Part shown: positions 55,614-63,783 of the stretch, piece by piece
Position numbering within the stretch: position 1 is the first letter of the stretch
Layout of the letters: each line of letters begins with the position of its first letter
DNA from: Microbacterium testaceum StLB037
GTDB taxonomy: Bacteria > Actinomycetota > Actinomycetes > Actinomycetales > Microbacteriaceae
Assembly (NCBI RefSeq): GCF_900104345.1
Contig: NZ_FNJN01000001.1
Location: 310,001-374,000, forward strand
DNA length: 64,000 bases
Direction of reading: 5' to 3'
Notes under the pieces: model-generated
Databases searched by the model: none
What the model was told of the DNA's origin: nothing
Seen by the model: the letters and a program-made list of their open reading frames with translations, nothing else
Made by a program: the position numbers and the translations under genes

Positions 55614-57278
55614 TCAGGCCGGGAACTCCACCGGGCGCTCGGGGTCGGACGACGGGGTGCTGTCGGTCGGGTAGGGCACGGGCCACTGCGGGTCGGGCAC
55701 GGGCCATCCGGCCGCGCGCAGGGCGCGACGCGACAGCTCGCGCGCCGAGTAGGGCGTGCGCACCCCGCGGATGTCGCGGTAGTCCTGGTGACCGGGGCCG
55801 GCCCAGAGGATCGCGTCGCCCTCGCCGACGAGCTTCACGGCCTCGAGGATCGCGCGCTCGGGCGGGGTGAACTCGAGGATCTCGGCATCCGGTCGCGCTC
55901 GACGCGCCCCCTCGACGAGGACCTCGCGGATCGTGTCGGGGTTCTCGTGACGGGGGTGGTGGTCGGTGACGACGAGGATGTCGCTGCCCTCGACCGCCGT
56001 GCGGCCCATGTCGTGGCGTTTAGTGGCGTCGCGGTCGCCGTCGGCGCCGAACACCATGACGACCTTGCCCGGGGTCACCCGGCGGACCGCGGCGAGCGTC
56101 TTCTCGAACGCGTCGGGGGAGTGACCGAAGTCGACGTAGACCGCGGGGCCCTCGGCCCCCGAGACGAGCTGCGTGCGGCCGGGCAGCGAGGCCTCGATGT
56201 GCGAGCCGTCGAGAGTGCTGTAGAGGTGGTCCCAGGTGTATCCGACCTCGAGGAGCATGACGATCGCGAGACCGGCGTTGGCGGCCATGTGGCGGCCGAT
56301 CACCGGGACGACGGTGGTCAACGAGCGACCCTTGCCGTCGCTCAGGGTGAACTCGGTGCCCTCCTGGCGTTCGTCGACGATGTCGACGGTCCAATCGGCG
56401 GATGCCGCGGCGGCGGCGTCTTCGCTGATGGCGGGGGTCGCGATGGTCACGACCGGGATCTCCGCGCGAGCGGCGATCTCGGCGCCGGGCGCCGAATCGA
56501 GGCAGACGACACCGCGGCGGGCGCGGTCGGGGCGGAAGAGGGGGAGCTTCGCCTCGAAGTACTCGCGCATGTCCGCGTAGTCGTCGAGGTGGTCGTGCGT
56601 GAGGTTGGTGAACCCCGCGACGTCGAACACCAGTCCGTCGACGCGGTGACGGGTCAGCGCCTGGGCGCTCACCTCGACCGCGACCGCCTGCACGCCGCGT
56701 TCGCGCATGAGCGCGAGGAGGGCGTGGAACTCGGAGGCTTCGGGGGTGGTCAGGCGCGAGACGATGACCTCGCCCGCGATGTGCCGCTCGGCGGTGGACG
56801 ACAGCCCGGTCACGACGCCGAGCTGGTCGAGGATCCCCTCGAGCAGGTGCGAGACGCTGGTCTTGCCGTTGGTGCCCGTGGTGGCCAGCAGCTGGGGGAG
56901 CTGGTCGTCGGGACCGGTGCCGTAGACCCACGCAGAGAGCTCGCCGAGGAGCGCGCGGGGATCGTCTACGACGACGATCGGAAGACCCGCGGGACCGGCG
57001 ATCTCGGCGCCCGCGGCGTCGGTGATGACGGCGACCGCACCGCGTGCGGCGGCGGTGGGCGCGAACTCCGCACCGTGCCGGTTGACGCCGCGGATGGCGA
57101 CGAAGGCCTCTCCGGCGCGCAGGTCGGCGGTGGCCAGCGTGATGCCGGTGAGAGTCGTGCCGTCGACGTCTCCGACGGTGCGCACGCCGTAGCGTCGGCC
57201 GAGTTCGGCGAGGTCGCGTCGCGGCGGGTTCTCCGGTCGGAGGACGGGCGGCAGGTTCGAGAAGGCGTCGGAGGGCAT
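55614..57278 (-). CDS. murE: MurE-type Mur ligase
   Basis: A 554-residue Mur ligase. The N-terminal UDP-binding domain (about 1-110, 'LTGITLATADLRAGEAFVAI'), ATP loop TGTNGKTSVSHLL (about 119-131), the carbamylated-Lys region and a C-terminal domain are present. At the amino-acid-selecting loop it reads VVTDHHPRHENPDTIREV instead of the DNPR of meso-DAP-specific MurE. Microbacterium walls often contain Lys or Orn at this position, so a changed loop is plausible. No other dcw-cluster gene is nearby, so it may be a second Mur ligase. The ATG at 57278 is preferred; 57287 is possible. Confidence 0.85.
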   Translation of the reverse strand: MPSDAFSNLPPVLRPENPPRRDLAELGRRYGVRTVGDVDGTTLTGITLATADLRAGEAFVAIRGVNRHGAEFAPTAAARGAVAVITDAAGAEIAGPAGLPIVVVDDPRALLGELSAWVYGTGPDDQLPQLLATTGTNGKTSVSHLLEGILDQLGVVTGLSSTAERHIAGEVIVSRLTTPEASEFHALLALMRERGVQAVAVEVSAQALTRHRVDGLVFDVAGFTNLTHDHLDDYADMREYFEAKLPLFRPDRARRGVVCLDSAPGAEIAARAEIPVVTIATPAISEDAAAAASADWTVDIVDERQEGTEFTLSDGKGRSLTTVVPVIGRHMAANAGLAIVMLLEVGYTWDHLYSTLDGSHIEASLPGRTQLVSGAEGPAVYVDFGHSPDAFEKTLAAVRRVTPGKVVMVFGADGDRDATKRHDMGRTAVEGSDILVVTDHHPRHENPDTIREVLVEGARRARPDAEILEFTPPERAILEAVKLVGEGDAILWAGPGHQDYRDIRGVRTPYSARELSRRALRAAGWPVPDPQWPVPYPTDSTPSSDPERPVEFPA

Positions 57279-57365
57279 CGAGACCATTCTCTCATCCGGT
57301 GTCGCACAGGCACCGCATCGCAGCCGCACGGGCGGTTCAAAGGCGTCCGACGGTATCGTCGGCGG

Positions 57366-58682
57366 GTGACTGCGATCGCGTTCCTCATCGGCGTCATCGT
57401 GCTCGTGCTCGGCTTGGCCGTCTCGATCGCGCTGCACGAAGTCGGGCATCTGCTGCCCGCCAAGCTCTTCGGCGTGCGCGTCGGCCAGTACATGATCGGC
57501 TTCGGCCCGACGCTCTGGTCCAAGCGGATCGGCGAGACGGAGTACGGCTTCAAGGCCCTGCCGCTGGGCGGCTTCATCTCGATGGCGGGCATGTACCCGC
57601 CGGCTCCCGACGACGCCAAGCCCGGCACCAAGCGCTCGCGCTTCTTCGCGACGATGATCCAGGACGCCCGCGACGCCAACGCCGAGACCCTCATCGCCTC
57701 CGACGATCGCGTGTTCTACAAACTGCCCGTCTACAAGCGGATCATCGTGATGCTCGGCGGCCCCGTGATGAACCTCGTCCTCGCCGTCGTGCTCTTCGCG
57801 ATCGCCCTCAGCGGCATCGGCATCCAGCAGGGCACGACGACCGTCGCCTCCGTCTCGCAGTGCGTCATCCCCGCGAGCCAGAACCGCACCGACTGCACCC
57901 CCAGCGATCCCGTCGCCCCCGCGGCCGCCGCGGGCATTCAGCCCGGGGACAAGTTCGTCTCGATCGACGGCACGCCGGTGTCGACGTTCGCCGAGGCCGC
58001 GGCGATCATCCAGCGCTCGCCCGGCCAGCAGCTGTCGGTGGTCATCGACCGTGACGGCGCGCAGCGCACCGTGCAGTTCACCCCCGCGACCACCGACAAG
58101 GCCGTCACCGATGCGAACGGCCGGCCCGTCGTCGACGCGTCGGGTGCGACCGAGTATCAGACGGTCGGTTTCGCCGGGATCAGCCCGCAGAGCGCCCTCG
58201 TCCGCCAGCCGATCGGGACGAGCCTTCAGGCGACGGGCCAGTACATCGGCTCGGTCGCGCAGATCGTGTCGCAGTTCCCCGTCCGCATCTACGAGGTCGC
58301 CGTCGACACCCTCAGCGGCCAGCCCCGCGACGCGAACAGCCCCATGAGCGTGGTGGGGGCGGGCCGTCTCGCGGGCGACATCGCCGCCGTGGACGCGCCG
58401 ATCCTCGACCGCGTGCAGGTGATGATCTCCCTGCTGGGCGGGTTGAACGTCGCCCTCTTCGTCTTCAACCTCATCCCGCTGCTCCCGCTCGACGGCGGCC
58501 ATGTCGTGGTCGCGCTGTGGGACGGCATCAAGAGGCAGATCGCGCGCCTGCGCGGCAAAGTCGCCCGGCCGGTGGATGCCACGAAGCTCGTGCCCGTGAC
58601 GTTCGTCGTCGTGGTGCTTCTGGTCGCGACCGGCGGTGTGCTGTTCCTCGCGGACATCTTCAACCCGGTGCAGTTGCTCTAG
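57366..58682 (+). CDS. rseP: Site-2 intramembrane metalloprotease (RseP/Rip1 type)
   Basis: A 438-residue M50 protease. The zinc site is HEVGH (24-28) in the first membrane helix, with LLPLDGGH near residue 376 supplying the third ligand. A PDZ domain (about 180-260, 'AAAGIQPGDKFVSIDGTPVS') lies between. It has four membrane helices. It would cleave anti-sigma factors or remnant signal peptides inside the membrane. A charged insert (about 80-120) follows the first loop. The GTG start lies in the divergent region to murE and has no strong ribosome site. Confidence 0.94.
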   Translation: MTAIAFLIGVIVLVLGLAVSIALHEVGHLLPAKLFGVRVGQYMIGFGPTLWSKRIGETEYGFKALPLGGFISMAGMYPPAPDDAKPGTKRSRFFATMIQDARDANAETLIASDDRVFYKLPVYKRIIVMLGGPVMNLVLAVVLFAIALSGIGIQQGTTTVASVSQCVIPASQNRTDCTPSDPVAPAAAAGIQPGDKFVSIDGTPVSTFAEAAAIIQRSPGQQLSVVIDRDGAQRTVQFTPATTDKAVTDANGRPVVDASGATEYQTVGFAGISPQSALVRQPIGTSLQATGQYIGSVAQIVSQFPVRIYEVAVDTLSGQPRDANSPMSVVGAGRLAGDIAAVDAPILDRVQVMISLLGGLNVALFVFNLIPLLPLDGGHVVVALWDGIKRQIARLRGKVARPVDATKLVPVTFVVVVLLVATGGVLFLADIFNPVQLL

Positions 58683-58810
58683 CCGCGGCGGATCGGCTCG
58701 CCCGTCGGCCGTGCTCTGCATGACGTGCCGTCCTCGGCGGGCGGGGCGGGGCGTCCTGGGCTCCGGATCGGATAGGCGTCTCCTGGCGTCGCAGCGCGGC
58801 GGAACCGGCC

Positions 58811-58892
58811 GACGGCCCCGGGACTCCGGAGCCGGGCACGCGGTCGCGCCCGACGGCCCCGGGACTCCCGAGCCCGGCACGCGGTCGCGCCC
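58811..58892 (+). repeat. Two tandem copies of a 41-bp GC-rich unit
   Basis: Bases 58811-58851 and 58852-58892 are near-identical, each beginning GACGGCCCCGGGACTCC and ending ACGCGGTCGCGCCC; they differ mainly in CCGGAGCCGG versus CCCGAGCCCG. They occupy the 239-nt gap between the convergent rseP and anthranilate synthase genes and may act as terminator structure. No gene is seen in the gap. Confidence 0.7.
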
Positions 58893-58921
58893 TCCCGGCT
58901 CTCCGGCGAGCCGCACCGTGC

Positions 58922-60856
58922 TCAGAGCGCGTGGGCGATCAAGCGCTCCAGCGTGCGCATGCCGTCGCGCGACAGGATCGACTCGAGGTGACCCTGCACG
59001 CTCGCGAATCCGGGCCCGCGCAGGGCGTAGACGTCGCCGGTCACCGGGTCGGCCGCGACGTCGATCTCGAAGTCGGTGACGGGTGCGCCCGGGCCGTAGA
59101 AGATCCCCCGTCGGTCGCCCGGATTCACCCGCGCGGTGAAGGTGTTGTAGAACCCGATCGAGGCGTCCTCGCCGAAGACGTCGACGCTCTTCTGGAGACC
59201 CTGGTGGGGCCGATCGAGCGGCATGAGCTCGATGCCGAGCGAGTCGGCCAGGATCTGGTGGCTCAGGCACACAGCGAGAAGCGGATCGCGACGCGCGGTG
59301 CGGCGCCCGACGACGTGACGCATCACGCTCATCCGGGGGCTGTCGTCGCGCGGGTCGCCGGGCCCGGGACCTGAGACGACCAGGTCGGCGGCGTCGATCT
59401 CGTCGTCCGTCGCCTCCGACCACGGCACGATGCGGGTGTCCAGGCCCAGGTGGCGCAGCTGATGCGCGAGCATCGTGGTGAAGCGGTCCTCGGCATCCAC
59501 CACCAGCGCCGTACGGCCTGCGAAGGGGCCCGATCCGTCGGGGTCCTGCGGGTTCATCCAGAACGGTGCGAGACGGTCGTTGCGCGAGGTCAGCAGTTCG
59601 GCAATCGCGGGGTCTTCGGCCAACGGCCGGCGGGCCGCGGCCGGAGCGTCGGGGTCGGCGCCGGCCGGAACGGCGGGAGCGTCCCGCGGGATCGCTCCGA
59701 TGGCGCCGAGCACGCCCGCCGCCTTTCCGTGGGTCTCGCCCACCTCGCCGTCGGGATCGGAGTGGCGCACGAGGGTCGCGCCCACGGGGACGCGCAGTCG
59801 CCCGTCGACCAGGTACGCCGTGCGGATGAGGATCGGCGCGTCGAGGTCGTGCGTGGGGCCCTCGGTCGAGCCGTTCGGGGTGAACAGCGCCGCGACACCG
59901 GAGTAGTACCCGCGGGGGACGGTCTCGTGGCGGGCGATCACCGTGCACGCGTTCTGCATGGGCGAGCCGGTCACGGTGGGGGCGAACATCGTCTCGCGCA
60001 GGATGTCGCGGGGGTCGAGGTCGCTCGAGCCGCGCAGCATGTACTCGGTGTGCGTGAGCCGTGACATCTCTTTGAGGTGCGGCCCGGTGATCCGACCGCC
60101 GTCGCTGCAGACGGCGCTCATCATCTTCAGCTCTTCGTCGACGACCATGAAGAGCTCTTCGGTCTCCTTGGTCGAGCGCAGGAACTCCGCGAGGGTCTCG
60201 GCGGTCGCGCCGCCGGCGGGGTGGCGGAAGGTGCCCGAGATGGGGTTCATCGTGACGACGCCGTCCTTGGCGCTCACATGCGCCTCGGGGCTCGCGCCCA
60301 CCGCGATGTGATCGTCGGTGACGACAGCGAACGTCCAGTACGCGCCCTTCTCGTGCTCGAGCAGCGCGCGGAACCACGTCAGAGCGGCGATCCGGGGGTC
60401 GACGTCGACGCCGGCGACGAAGTCGCGACGGATCACGAAGTTCGCCCCCTCGCCGCGGCCGATCTCGTCGGCGATCACGCGGCGCACGATGCGGGCGTAG
60501 TCCTCGTCGCTGATGTCGAAGCCGGCGTCCGCCAACGGCACGGGGGAGGAGGGGAGGGATGCCATGGCCTCGGCCCGCGGCAGGGACACGCGGTCGCCGA
60601 TCACCAGACAGCGCAGCGGGGCCCCGTCGTCGTGGCAGACGAAGCCGCGCTCGCGCACCTGTCGGTACGGGACGAGCGCGAGCACCTCGCGGGCGACGCC
60701 GTCGGCATCCGTCAACGGGATGTCGGCGAGGAGCTCGACGTCGACGACGTCTCCGGTGAGGACCTCGACGGTCGCCCCGTCACGGGCGATGAGGGCGAAG
60801 GGGGCGGAACCTGCGGCGAGGTCCGAGAGCAGGGGAGAGGGGTCGAGCCCGGTCAT
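58922..60856 (-). CDS. Fused anthranilate synthase (TrpE-TrpG, PhzE-like)
   Basis: A 644-residue fusion. Residues about 1-420 are a chorismate-binding TrpE-like domain ('GTFRHPAGGATAETLAEFL', 'FAPTVTGSPMQNACTVIARH', 'GRGYYSGV'-like RGYYSGVAALF). Residues about 450-644 are a class I glutamine amidotransferase, with the nucleophile Cys in AVCLSHQ and His/Glu in VQGHLES. Such fusions make anthranilate (TrpEG) or, in phenazine producers, 2-amino-2-deoxyisochorismate (PhzE). The Trp leader upstream favours anthranilate and tryptophan synthesis. The ATG at 60856 follows GAAAGA. No other trp or phz gene is nearby. Confidence 0.88.
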   Translation of the reverse strand: MTGLDPSPLLSDLAAGSAPFALIARDGATVEVLTGDVVDVELLADIPLTDADGVAREVLALVPYRQVRERGFVCHDDGAPLRCLVIGDRVSLPRAEAMASLPSSPVPLADAGFDISDEDYARIVRRVIADEIGRGEGANFVIRRDFVAGVDVDPRIAALTWFRALLEHEKGAYWTFAVVTDDHIAVGASPEAHVSAKDGVVTMNPISGTFRHPAGGATAETLAEFLRSTKETEELFMVVDEELKMMSAVCSDGGRITGPHLKEMSRLTHTEYMLRGSSDLDPRDILRETMFAPTVTGSPMQNACTVIARHETVPRGYYSGVAALFTPNGSTEGPTHDLDAPILIRTAYLVDGRLRVPVGATLVRHSDPDGEVGETHGKAAGVLGAIGAIPRDAPAVPAGADPDAPAAARRPLAEDPAIAELLTSRNDRLAPFWMNPQDPDGSGPFAGRTALVVDAEDRFTTMLAHQLRHLGLDTRIVPWSEATDDEIDAADLVVSGPGPGDPRDDSPRMSVMRHVVGRRTARRDPLLAVCLSHQILADSLGIELMPLDRPHQGLQKSVDVFGEDASIGFYNTFTARVNPGDRRGIFYGPGAPVTDFEIDVAADPVTGDVYALRGPGFASVQGHLESILSRDGMRTLERLIAHAL

Positions 60857-60903
60857 CGAGATGTCTTTCCGTCTGTGCTGAGCGAGGTTTCGTCGCGGCC
60901 GCC

Positions 60904-60946
60904 GAAAACACGAAGACCGCCGGATTCCCCAGGGGGAGGGCGGTCT
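60904..60946 (-). terminator. Tryptophan attenuator terminator
   Basis: On the minus strand AGACCGCC (60946-60939) pairs with GGCGGTCT (60921-60914), followed by TCGTGTTTT. The 5' arm ACCGCC can instead pair with GGCGGT just after the leader stop (about 60966-60961), giving the antiterminator. The 5'-most CCACCG pairs with CGGTG as the 1:2 hairpin. Confidence 0.8.
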
Positions 60947-60966
60947 GTTGCATGCGTGCGCACCGC

Positions 60967-61002
60967 CTAAACGGTGGGCCACCAGGATGTGTGAGCGCGC
61001 AT
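60967..61002 (-). CDS. trpL: Trp leader peptide MRAHTSWWPTV
   Basis: An 11-residue leader with two tandem Trp codons (TGG TGG), followed by a terminator and alternative pairings, 110 nt before the fused anthranilate synthase. When charged tRNA-Trp is scarce the ribosome would stall at the Trp codons, free region 2 to pair with region 3, and allow transcription. The ATG is 7 nt after a TAGGTT box, so the leader mRNA probably starts at or near the ATG. Every element is visible in the sequence; function is inferred from the classical mechanism. Confidence 0.85.
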   Translation of the reverse strand: MRAHTSWWPTV

Positions 61003-61009
61003 GGCGCCG

Positions 61010-61015
61010 AACCTA
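61010..61015 (-). promoter_or_regulatory. -10 box TAGGTT of the trp leader transcript
   Basis: Read on the minus strand, TAGGTT ends 7 nt before the leader ATG. A -35 at 17 bp is not convincing. It lies about 50 nt from the divergent ispG -10 box. Confidence 0.45.
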
Positions 61016-61065
61016 CCACAGCAGCCTTTCGGCACCGGTTCAGGCGCCGTGCGGTGAGGGCGGCG

Positions 61066-61071
61066 TAGGCT
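61066..61071 (+). promoter_or_regulatory. -10 box TAGGCT of ispG
   Basis: TAGGCT ends 6 nt before the ispG GTG, the same hexamer and distance as at dxr, another MEP-pathway gene. The predicted mRNA is leaderless. Confidence 0.45.
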
Positions 61072-61077
61072 GAGCCC

Positions 61078-62229
61078 GTGCCTGCTGTGAACCTCGGAAT
61101 GCCCCGCGTGCCGGAGACCCTCGCGCCCCGTCGCAAGACCCGCCAGATCCGGGTCGGCAAGGTGCTCGTCGGTGGCGACGCTCCCGTCAGCGTCCAGTCG
61201 ATGACCACGACGCCCACCACCAACATCAACGCCACGCTGCAGCAGATCGCCGAGCTCACGGCATCCGGATGCGAGATCGTGCGCGTCGCCGTGCCGTCGC
61301 AGGACGACGCCGACGTGCTGCACATCATCGCGAAGAAGAGCCAGATCCCGGTCATCGCCGACATCCACTTCCAGCCGAAGTACGTCTTCCAGGCGATCGA
61401 CGCCGGGTGCGGTGCGGTGCGCGTGAACCCGGGCAACATCCGCAAGTTCGACGACCAGGTCGGCGCGATCGCCAAGGCCGCGAAAGACGCCGGCGTCTCG
61501 CTGCGCATCGGCGTCAACGCCGGATCGCTCGATCGCCGCCTGCTCGAGAAGTACGGCAAGGCCACCCCCGAAGCGCTCGTCGAGAGCGCCGTGTGGGAGG
61601 CCTCGCTGTTCGAGGAGCACGACTTCCACGACTTCAAGATCTCGGTCAAGCACAACGACCCGATCGTCATGGTGAAGGCCTACCGCCTGCTCGCCGAGCG
61701 GGGCGACTGGCCGCTGCACCTTGGTGTGACCGAGGCCGGACCCGCGTTCCAGGGCACGATCAAGAGCGCCACGGCGTTCGGCATCCTGCTGTCCGAGGGC
61801 ATCGGCGATACCATCCGCGTCTCGCTCTCGGCTCCGCCGGCCGAAGAGGTCAAGGTCGGTCACCAGATCCTGCAGTCGCTGAACCTTCGCGAGCGCAAGC
61901 TCGAGATCGTCTCGTGCCCCTCGTGCGGTCGCGCCCAGGTCGACGTGTACACGCTCGCCGACGACGTGACCGAGGGCCTGAAGGACATGACCGTTCCGCT
62001 GCGCGTGGCCGTCATGGGCTGCGTCGTCAACGGACCCGGTGAGGCGCGCGACGCCGACCTGGGTGTGGCCTCGGGCAACGGCAAGGGGCAGATCTTCGTG
62101 AAGGGCGAGGTCGTCAAGACCGTGCCCGAGAGCGAGATCGTGGCGACGCTGATCGCCGAGGCGAACCGCCTCGCGGCCGAGATGGGCCCCGACGCCGCCA
62201 CCGGTACCGCGCAGGTCATCACCGCCTGA
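61078..62229 (+). CDS. ispG: 4-hydroxy-3-methylbut-2-enyl diphosphate synthase
   Basis: A 383-residue iron-sulfur enzyme of the MEP pathway, converting MEcPP to HMBPP. It has a TIM barrel (about 20-280) and a C-terminal domain with the [4Fe-4S] ligands: two Cys in CPSCGR (about 280-285) and one in [10 protein letters not shown], with the conserved Glu. The GTG start at 61078 has no ribosome site. It lies downstream of dxr and rseP with two other genes between. Confidence 0.96.
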   Translation: MPAVNLGMPRVPETLAPRRKTRQIRVGKVLVGGDAPVSVQSMTTTPTTNINATLQQIAELTASGCEIVRVAVPSQDDADVLHIIAKKSQIPVIADIHFQPKYVFQAIDAGCGAVRVNPGNIRKFDDQVGAIAKAAKDAGVSLRIGVNAGSLDRRLLEKYGKATPEALVESAVWEASLFEEHDFHDFKISVKHNDPIVMVKAYRLLAERGDWPLHLGVTEAGPAFQGTIKSATAFGILLSEGIGDTIRVSLSAPPAEEVKVGHQILQSLNLRERKLEIVSCPSCGRAQVDVYTLADDVTEGLKDMTVPLRVAVMGCVVNGPGEARDADLGVASGNGKGQIFVKGEVVKTVPESEIVATLIAEANRLAAEMGPDAATGTAQVITA

Positions 62230-62287
62230 CCGCGTACCCGATCCGCTCTGCGCTCATCTGAGCGTCGGCAGTCGGCTTTTGTTCCGA

Positions 62288-62293
62288 TAGCGT
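62288..62293 (+). promoter_or_regulatory. -10 box TAGCGT of the BenE-like gene
   Basis: TAGCGT ends 10 nt before the ATG; it is identical to the box before the aldo/keto reductase gene. Confidence 0.35.
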
Positions 62294-62303
62294 CGGAAGT
62301 CTC

Positions 62304-63491
62304 ATGACCGAGACTGCACGCGCCTCCCTCGCCCGCCCGCTCATCGCCGGCGTGGTCACCGCCCTCGTCGGCTTCACCAGCACCTTCGCGGTGGTCCTCA
62401 CGGGCCTGCGGGCGGTGGGTGCGACGCCCGCGCAGGCGGCGAGCGGACTGCTCGCCATCACCCTCGTCGTCGGGGTGGGCTGCATCGTGCTGGCCGGTCG
62501 TTACCGCATCCCCATCACCGTCGCCTGGTCGACCCCCGGCGTCGCGCTGCTCGCGGCGACCGGCGCCGTCGACGGCGGCTGGCCCGCGGTCGTGGGGGGC
62601 TTCCTCGTCTGCGCGGCACTGATCCTGTGCACGGCCCTGTTCCCGCCGCTGGGCGCGCTGATCGCCCGCATCCCTCCCTCCATCGCGCAGGCGATGCTCG
62701 CCGGCGTGCTGCTGCCGTTGTGCGTCGCGCCGTTCGTCGGGCTCGTCGACGACCCGTGGGGAGTGGCCCCGGTGCTGATCGTGTGGCTCGTGGCATCCCG
62801 TCTGCTTCCCCGGTGGGCCGTGCCGCTCGCCTTCGTCGCGGCGATCGCGGTGGTCGCGGTGGAGCTCACCCGCACGGGAGTGAACGCGGATGCCACCTCG
62901 CTCCTGCCCCGGCTGGAGTTCACCGCCCCCGAACTCACGGTCGGCGCGGTCATCGGGATCGCGTTGCCGCTGTTCGTGGTGACGATGGCGTCGCAGAACG
63001 TCCCCGGCGTCGCCGTGATGCGCAGCCTCGGCTACACGGTCCCCTGGCGTCCCGCGATGCTCGTCACCGGCCTCGGCTCGGCGGCCGCCGCGACCTTCGG
63101 CGGACACGCGATGAACCTCGGTGCCATCAGCGCGGCGATCGCGGCGGGCCCCGACTCCCACCCCGACCCGAAGAAGCGCTGGGTGGCCGGCGTCTCGGCG
63201 GGGGGAACATACCTCGTGCTCGGCGCCCTGTCGGCGGCGTTCGCGGCGATCGTGCTGCTCGCCCCCGCCGGCGTCATCCCGGCGGTGGCCGGGGTGGCCC
63301 TGTTCGGCGCGTTCGGCTCCGCCGTGCAGCAGGCCATCGACGACCCCGGAGAGCGGGTGCCGGCCGTGGTGACCTTCCTCGTCGCGGCATCCGGGATCGC
63401 GGTGTTCGGGGTGAGCGCGGCCTTCTGGGCGCTGCTGGCGGGGCTCGTCGTGCGTAGCGTCCTGCACGTGGGACGGCGCCGCGCCGCGTGA
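62304..63491 (+). CDS. BenE-family benzoate/H+ symporter
   Basis: A 395-residue transporter with about 12 membrane helices. It starts MTETARASLARPLIAGVVTA, and conserved BenE blocks are 'YRIPITVAWSTPGVALLAAT', 'VVTMASQNVPGVAVMRSLGY' and 'ATFGGHAMNLGAISAAI'. BenE imports benzoate with protons; this copy has no ben or cat catabolic genes beside it, so the substrate may differ. It is a single gene, running towards the toxin-antitoxin pair. Confidence 0.88.
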   Translation: MTETARASLARPLIAGVVTALVGFTSTFAVVLTGLRAVGATPAQAASGLLAITLVVGVGCIVLAGRYRIPITVAWSTPGVALLAATGAVDGGWPAVVGGFLVCAALILCTALFPPLGALIARIPPSIAQAMLAGVLLPLCVAPFVGLVDDPWGVAPVLIVWLVASRLLPRWAVPLAFVAAIAVVAVELTRTGVNADATSLLPRLEFTAPELTVGAVIGIALPLFVVTMASQNVPGVAVMRSLGYTVPWRPAMLVTGLGSAAAATFGGHAMNLGAISAAIAAGPDSHPDPKKRWVAGVSAGGTYLVLGALSAAFAAIVLLAPAGVIPAVAGVALFGAFGSAVQQAIDDPGERVPAVVTFLVAASGIAVFGVSAAFWALLAGLVVRSVLHVGRRRAA

Positions 63492-63494
63492 CCG

Positions 63495-63518
63495 GGTTGA
63501 CCAAGTGCGGTTGACCAA
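63495..63518 (+). promoter_or_regulatory. Direct repeat GGTTGACCAA upstream of the antitoxin gene
   Basis: Two exact copies (63495-63504, 63509-63518), 14 nt apart, lie 28 nt before the antitoxin ATG. Each contains TTGACC, a -35-like hexamer. Type II antitoxins usually bind repeats at their own promoter, so this is a likely autoregulatory site. Confidence 0.45.
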
Positions 63519-63546
63519 CGTCGGAGGTGGGTGCGAGTCTGGTCGC

Positions 63547-63783
63547 ATGAAGACGTCGCGAGTGAAGGTGCAATACGCCAAGACGCACCTGTCCGCCCTC
63601 ATCGCCTCCGTGCAACGCGGCGACGAGGTCGTCATCGCGCGGGGCGATACCCCGGCCGCGCGGCTGGTCGCCGTCGAGCCGCCGGCGGAGCGGGAGTTGG
63701 GCTTCGTGGCCTACGCGGTCCCGGAGTCGTTCTCCGACCCCCTGCCCGAAGGGGAGCTCTCCGCCTGGGAGGTCGGTGCGTGA
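63547..63783 (+). CDS. Phd/YefM-type antitoxin
   Basis: A 78-residue antitoxin. Residues 1-50 form the Phd/YefM DNA-binding fold ('VQYAKTHLSALIASVQRGDE', 'VVIARGDTPAARLVAVEP'). The C-terminal 28 residues would wrap the toxin. The stop overlaps the GTG of the PIN toxin by 4 nt (GTGA), the standard order for such pairs. The first possible start, GTG 63505, lies inside the upstream repeats, so I used ATG 63547; no ribosome site is well placed. Confidence 0.85.
   Translation: MKTSRVKVQYAKTHLSALIASVQRGDEVVIARGDTPAARLVAVEPPAERELGFVAYAVPESFSDPLPEGELSAWEVGA

Noticed and set aside
55614..60377. Single 1,587-codon minus frame spanning the anthranilate synthase and the Mur ligase
   Set aside because: Its first two thirds are a wrong-frame reading of the fused synthase and rseP antisense; only the last 554 codons, from ATG 57278, match a real family (MurE).
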